Source: Gluconobacter japonicus
GTDB lineage: Bacteria; Pseudomonadota; Alphaproteobacteria; Acetobacterales; Acetobacteraceae
Reading direction: 5' to 3'
DNA: 64,000 bases
Assembly: GCF_002723975.1 (NCBI RefSeq)
Contig: NZ_BEWO01000005.1
Coordinates: 62,001-126,000, forward strand
Below are positions 56,611-64,000 of this stretch, in pieces. Position 1 is the first letter of the stretch, and each line of letters starts with the position of its first letter. Made by a program: the position numbers and the translations under genes. The notes beneath the pieces are model-generated. The model ran no database searches and was not told the DNA's origin. It worked only from the letters and a program-made list of their open reading frames with translations.

Positions 56611-56778
56611 ATGGCAAAAACCAACGTTATTCAGATCCGTCTCGTTTCGTCGGCTGACACCGGCTACTTCTATGTCACGAAGAAGAACGCACGTTCTGCT
56701 ACGGGCAAGATGGAAGTCCGTAAGTATGACCCGGTCGCTCGCAAGCATGTGACCTTCCGCGAAGCCAAGATCAAGTAA
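56611..56778 (+). CDS. rpmG: 50S ribosomal protein L33
   Basis: This is a 55-residue large-subunit ribosomal protein from ATG 56611, with GAGGG about 5 bases upstream. The sequence is [49 protein letters not shown], the usual alphaproteobacterial form lacking the zinc-binding cysteines. It is a single-gene transcript closed by an intrinsic terminator. Confidence 0.97.
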   Translation: MAKTNVIQIRLVSSADTGYFYVTKKNARSATGKMEVRKYDPVARKHVTFREAKIK

Positions 56779-56803
56779 GACCTCGCGGATCATACGAGTT
56801 TAA

Positions 56804-56830
56804 AAAGGCGGCCTTACGGTCGCCTTTTTT
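56804..56830 (+). terminator. intrinsic terminator of rpmG
   Basis: Stem AAAGGCGGCC/GGTCGCCTTT has a TTAC loop region and is followed directly by a T-run (TTTTTTG). It lies 25 bases after the rpmG stop. Confidence 0.9.
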
Positions 56831-56844
56831 GTTGCCCCCACAAA

Positions 56845-56868
56845 AAAGAACCGATTAAGCGGTTCTTT
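56845..56868 (-). terminator. intrinsic terminator of ftsB-like gene
   Basis: A 9-bp stem AAAGAACCG/CGGTTCTTT has a 6-base loop. On the minus strand the stem runs into TTTTTTGTGG. It is 12 bases beyond the stop at 56881. Confidence 0.85.
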
Positions 56869-56880
56869 CAAAAACTGACC

Positions 56881-57210
56881 TCAGAAAAGCTTGTCGTGCG
56901 GACCATAGGGCACAACAATATCCCCATTCCGAGTCAGATTCAGCATAGCCCGTGACCGCTCATCGAGAATATCAGCATCAAGCGCCTTTTCTTTCAGAGC
57001 CAGCACCCGCCGATGCCAGACAGCCTGCTCATCCTTGGCATCCTGTTGCGCCTGAAGAGCCTGCTGCTGAAGAACAAGCTGATCCTGATAGGCGCGAATA
57101 CCATGCGCCCCATGGAGAGCATTCCAGCCGAAATAAGCCGTTAGGGAAAGAAACAGGACTGGCGGCGCAACCGTACGGATGGCGCGCTTGATGAGTCGAA
57201 GAGGTCTCAC
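56881..57210 (-). CDS. ftsB: FtsB/DivIC-family septum formation initiator
   Basis: This is a bitopic cell-division protein; 109 residues. A short basic cytoplasmic tail precedes one membrane helix (about residues 15-30, APPVLFLSLTAYFGWNALHG). The coiled coil that pairs with FtsL follows (YQDQLVLQQQALQAQQDAKDEQAVWHRRVLALKEKALDADILDERSRAMLN), then RNGDIVVPYGP. It lies downstream of eno on the same strand, the usual alphaproteobacterial arrangement. Confidence 0.9.
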   Translation of the reverse strand: MRPLRLIKRAIRTVAPPVLFLSLTAYFGWNALHGAHGIRAYQDQLVLQQQALQAQQDAKDEQAVWHRRVLALKEKALDADILDERSRAMLNLTRNGDIVVPYGPHDKLF

Positions 57211-57311
57211 GCGGGGTACAGTCTCCCTTGGCTTTCAAACGTCCTGATAGCCTACCTCAGAGAGACAGAGCGAAACAATCATTCATGTCAAAAGACACCT
57301 GATTATTTTCT

Positions 57312-57342
57312 AAAAAAACCGGCCCCTTTTGGGGCCGGCTTT
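57312..57342 (-). terminator. strong intrinsic terminator of eno
   Basis: Stem GCCGGCCCC/GGGGCCGG(T) has a 4-base AAAA loop read on the minus strand and is followed by TTTTTTTAG. It starts only 5 bp beyond the eno stop, so ftsB likely has its own promoter. Confidence 0.92.
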
Positions 57343-57346
57343 CTGG

Positions 57347-58684
<1,338 letters not shown>

Positions 58685-58728
58685 TCACCGTTTCGTCTCA
58701 AAATCAGAACATAAGGTCAATCGACGAC

Positions 58729-59201
58729 ATGCGTCTTCCTTTTCTCGCCCTGATCCTTGGTCTCGCGGGACTCATCCCGTTCGTGACGCTGGGAGGCTGG
58801 ATTTTTCTGGCAGGGCTCTTCTCCCCACTACCGCACCTGACCGTCATTCTTCTGGCGTACGGCGCATGTATCCTGTCCTTTTTGGGGGCCGTCCACTGGG
58901 GGCTGACCATGGAACGACCTGACATCATCACAGTTCAGGGAACGGCAGATCGTGATCGTCAGAGACTCCTTCTGGGAGTCTGCCCTGCGCTCTGGGCATG
59001 GCTTTCACTCTGCGTCGGACTATTGGGGGACCTGCGTGCCGGATACCTACTAGAGGTCATCGGCTTCATTTCCACATTTGCTGTGGAACGGGCGGCCTGG
59101 AAGCATGGCGCGCTGCCACCCGGTTACATGCCCTTACGGGGCGTGCTGACAGCGGGGGCCGTCATAAGTCTCCTTATGGCAGCCCTCGCACCATTGCAGA
59201 A

Positions 59202-59214
<13 letters not shown>
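58729..59214 (+). CDS. DUF3429-family membrane protein
   Basis: This is a 161-residue inner-membrane protein with four or five helices from ATG 58729. RLPFLALILGLAGLIPFVTLGGW, YGACILSFLGAVHWGLTME and the later ALWAWLSLCVGLLGDLRAGYLLEVIGF are typical of DUF3429 (TMEM69-like). Function unknown. The last 13 bp overlap the convergent kdsA gene. Confidence 0.88.
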
Positions 59215-61663
<2,449 letters not shown>

Positions 61664-61716
61664 TCATACACCGAAGGTGGGGGCGAGGGGAAGCGTCGAG
61701 ATGCTTCCCGACTCAG

Positions 61717-62067
61717 TTAGTGAGCAGGCGTCTCGGCAGGAGCCGGAGCGGCAGGGGTTGCTGGCGAAGCAGGAGCTGTTGTTGCGGCGGCTGGAGCCGG
61801 CGGATCAGCAAGAATGTCATGGCCTCCGACGCCAGAGGAGGCGCCACGATTCAGAAGGGCCAGAACGAGGCAAAGCAGCATGAAAACGCCGGCCAGAACG
61901 GAGGTCGCGCGCGTCAGAAGCGTTGCCGTTCCACGGCCGGTCATGAAAGAGCCCATGCCTTGGCTACTGCCGATACCAAGGCCGCCGCCTTCGCTGCGCT
62001 GGATCAGGATCGTACCGATCAGGGCCAGTGTGACCAGCAGATTGATGACAAGCAGAAAAGTGGTCAT
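61717..62067 (-). CDS. secG: preprotein translocase subunit SecG
   Basis: This is the small inner-membrane partner of SecYE; 116 residues. Two helices (about residues 3-20 and 54-72) flank the conserved IGTILIQRSEGGGLGIGSSQGMGSFMTGRGTATLLTRAT. The C-terminus is Ala/Pro-rich, common in alphaproteobacteria. The start overlaps the tpiA stop (ATGA), so tpiA-secG are coupled and pyrG follows 62 bp later. Confidence 0.95.
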   Translation of the reverse strand: MTTFLLVINLLVTLALIGTILIQRSEGGGLGIGSSQGMGSFMTGRGTATLLTRATSVLAGVFMLLCLVLALLNRGASSGVGGHDILADPPAPAAATTAPASPATPAAPAPAETPAH

Positions 62068-62864
62068 GAACGATAGGGTCCGGACAATGGTTGGGAGGAG
62101 AGGCGGAGCGATGCGGCTTCAGCAATGCGCAGGAAGCTTTTCGCGTCCAAGCTCGCACTGCCAACCAGCACTCCGCCCAGCACCCCGATGGAAAAAATGG
62201 TCGGCGCCTGGGCCGGTGTTACGGAGCCGCCATACAGGATTGGCACGCGAATGTCATCCATCTTGAGGCGGGACTGCAACAATCCGCGTAGAAGAAACAG
62301 CGTCCGCTCCAGTTCATCACGGGACGGCGTAACGCCACTCCCGATAGCCCAAATGGGCTCGTAAGCCAGAACGCCGTTGAAACTATCAGTCAGGGATCCA
62401 TCGATCTGGCTGGCCAGAACAGTCGCCGCACGCCCGTCCTGACGCTCGGCCATGGTTTCACCAATGCAGACAACCGGCACCAGCCCCGCCGCTTCGGCTG
62501 CCTGCACTTTGCGACGAATGAGAGCGTCCGTTTCCCCACAATTCTGGCGCCGCTCGGAATGTCCCAGCAAAACGTACTTAACACCAACATCAGCCAGCAT
62601 ATCCGCTGAAATCTCGCCGGTGTGCGCGCCTGACGAGGCGGTGTGGCAATCCTGCGCGCCTAACTGAAGCTTTGAATCAGTGCCAACTGTTTCAAGAATA
62701 TCAGACACGCGCTCCAGCTGGGTGAAGGGCGGACAGATAACCAGTTTGACGTCGTCAGGCAGGGAGCATGCGCCTTCGGCTACGGCAGTTGCAAGCTGTA
62801 CGGTCTGTTCCCGCAAGCCATTCATCTTCCAGTTACCGATTACGAGTTTCGGCGATACGTCCAT
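62064..62864 (-). CDS. tpiA: triosephosphate isomerase
   Basis: This interconverts dihydroxyacetone phosphate and glyceraldehyde-3-phosphate; 266 residues, with AGGAGG just upstream of ATG 62864. Catalytic residues are Lys13 (IGNWKMNG), His in LLGHSERRQ and Glu in LAYEPIWAIGSG. The C-terminus has YGGSVTPAQAPTIFSIGVLGGVLVGSASLDAKSF. It leads the tpiA-secG(-pyrG-kdsA) block. Confidence 0.98.
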   Translation of the reverse strand: MDVSPKLVIGNWKMNGLREQTVQLATAVAEGACSLPDDVKLVICPPFTQLERVSDILETVGTDSKLQLGAQDCHTASSGAHTGEISADMLADVGVKYVLLGHSERRQNCGETDALIRRKVQAAEAAGLVPVVCIGETMAERQDGRAATVLASQIDGSLTDSFNGVLAYEPIWAIGSGVTPSRDELERTLFLLRGLLQSRLKMDDIRVPILYGGSVTPAQAPTIFSIGVLGGVLVGSASLDAKSFLRIAEAASLRLSSQPLSGPYRS

Positions 62865-62987
62865 GCTTCCTCCTGAGGGTGAGCCGTCCGCTTACTGGTC
62901 AAGCGCGGCTCACGACATTATGGTGCCGCAAGTTTAGCGGGCCTTCCACGCCTGCACCATCCCGCCATCCGGATCCGTCCTGACCCT

Positions 62988-64000
62988 ATGATTACCACCC
63001 TACGCCATCTTCTCGTTGACTCCTGGGCCGGCCGTGCCGCCGCAATCCTGATCTTCCTGGCCTTTATCGGGTGGGGCGTAGGGGATGTTTACTCCAATAT
63101 GGGGACCAGTGGCTCCAACACGATTGTGCAGGTCGGTAGCCGCAGCATCACGCCAGACGATCTGGCACGGGCGCTCTCCACCCAACTGCCAGCCGCAGCG
63201 CAGCAGATGGGTCTGGCGGATGCTTCCCATCTTCCCGATGGCACCAAGCAGCAGATCGCCCGTCAGGTTCTTCACAATCTCGTGATCCAGAACGAAGTCC
63301 AGCTTGCTGGTGAGCGTGCAGGGATGAACGTACCCGATGAACTGATCCGCAAGGAAATCTTCGCGATCCCAGCCTTTCATAATGCTGCGGGCCAGTTCGA
63401 TCGCACGATGCTGAATGACCGCCTGACGCGCATCGGTATTACTGAAAAGCGTCTGATCCAGATGATTCGCGAAGACATCATTTCCCGCGGACTGCTTCAG
63501 GGCATGGGCGCATCTGTACAGGCACCGAAGTCCCTGATGGATCGTCTCTTTGCGTTTGATGCAGACCAGCGCGTTCTGGATGTTCTGCGCGTACCCTTCA
63601 CGGCTGGCACGGTTACTGCTGCACCAACAGACGAACAGCTTCACCGCTATTACGACAATCACCCGCAGGATTTCCGCACGACGGAATACCGTCATGCCAA
63701 GATGGTTGTGATGACGGCAGACAGTGTTGCCAAGACGATCGAAGTTCCGGATGACGTCCTGCACAAGCTGTATGATTTCCAGGCCCGTACCTACAATGTT
63801 CCTGAAACCCGGACGCTTCAGGTTCTGACCTTCCAGGACGAGGCGAAGGCCAACGCTGCAGCAACAGCATGGCGCAACACGAATGCGTGGGACGCTATCC
63901 AGAAGGCTTACCCGGACGCGGCAGCCGTAGCTCTTCCACATGTGCGCCAGAGTGACATCCCGAACCCGGAACTGGCCAAGCTCACATTCGCAGCGCAGGC
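62988..64000 (+). CDS. ppiD: PpiD-type periplasmic peptidyl-prolyl isomerase/chaperone (3' end cut by window edge)
   Basis: This is a membrane-anchored SurA-N/parvulin foldase; 337 residues are visible from ATG 62988 and the frame stays open to the edge. A short cytoplasmic start is followed by one membrane helix (about residues 15-33, AAAILIFLAFIGWGVGDVYS). The SurA-N-like region is VQVGSRSITPDDLARALSTQLPAAAQQ...LIQNEVQLAGERAGMNVPDELI. A parvulin-region start appears at YYDNHPQDFRTTEYRHAKMVVM. It is divergent from tpiA, a conserved alphaproteobacterial arrangement. Confidence 0.93.
   Translation, partial: MITTLRHLLVDSWAGRAAAILIFLAFIGWGVGDVYSNMGTSGSNTIVQVGSRSITPDDLARALSTQLPAAAQQMGLADASHLPDGTKQQIARQVLHNLVIQNEVQLAGERAGMNVPDELIRKEIFAIPAFHNAAGQFDRTMLNDRLTRIGITEKRLIQMIREDIISRGLLQGMGASVQAPKSLMDRLFAFDADQRVLDVLRVPFTAGTVTAAPTDEQLHRYYDNHPQDFRTTEYRHAKMVVMTADSVAKTIEVPDDVLHKLYDFQARTYNVPETRTLQVLTFQDEAKANAAATAWRNTNAWDAIQKAYPDAAAVALPHVRQSDIPNPELAKLTFAAQ

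Noticed and set aside
63000-63941. A 313-codon open frame on the minus strand across ppiD
   Set aside because: The plus strand encodes a recognisable PpiD with membrane anchor and SurA-N region; the antisense frame has no motif or ribosome binding site.

Overview
The window is a 64 kb stretch of a chromosome from an acetic acid bacterium (Acetobacteraceae, Alphaproteobacteria), most likely Gluconobacter or a close relative. The main reasons are a complete hopanoid cluster (hpnA-B-C, hpnD-E, shc, hpnG, with hpnL divergent), a LexA box of the alphaproteobacterial direct-repeat type, the tpiA-secG-pyrG-kdsA / eno / ftsB block next to ppiD, and a moderately high G+C content. The genus is inferred from gene content. 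No rRNA, prophage, insertion sequence or CRISPR array was seen. Almost all of the DNA is coding.

1-12.8 kb looks more accessory. It opens with a truncated AzgA-type nucleobase permease and a TonB-dependent receptor on the minus strand, with a GntR/HutC regulator divergent to them. Next come a small chemotaxis receptor, then two Tat-exported hydrolases (a serine beta-lactamase-fold enzyme and a penicillin-acylase-type Ntn hydrolase). A three-gene translationally coupled membrane operon follows (DUF3649-like, PepSY, DUF3325), of the kind found with siderophore uptake but here without its own receptor. A small proline-rich exported protein ends the section.

13-28 kb is largely housekeeping: tRNA-Ser(GGA), pyrF-trpF, a LapA-like membrane protein, and then a same-strand run of secB, a 1068-residue repeat-plus-double-glycosyltransferase protein, an M20 peptidase, pdxA and pdxJ. 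Small envelope proteins, moeB coupled to a DsrE-family gene, an SH3-domain protein and pyruvate kinase follow.

27.7-39.6 kb is the hopanoid region. HpnC, HpnD and HpnE make squalene from farnesyl diphosphate, Shc cyclises it, HpnG and HpnB act on the C35 side chain, and HpnA and HpnL are associated functions. A tyrA-type dehydrogenase is coupled to hpnL. Between hpnC and hpnD lie two minus-strand genes: a HisC-like aminotransferase with a twin-arginine signal, and a small exported cupin. This insertion is the most intriguing feature of the window.

39.6-64 kb is core metabolism and information processing: a sodium:solute symporter, rlmE-ppx, tRNA-Gln(CTG), guaB, an RsmB-type methyltransferase, a GNAT enzyme, a cation/proton antiporter, an L,D-transpeptidase, an OmpR-type regulator, xthA, an M19 dipeptidase, uvrC, pgsA, a lipoprotein, lexA with its own SOS box, rpmG, ftsB, eno, a DUF3429 protein, kdsA, pyrG, secG, tpiA and the start of ppiD. 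Many neighbours overlap by ATGA or TGATG, and several convergent pairs overlap at their 3' ends.
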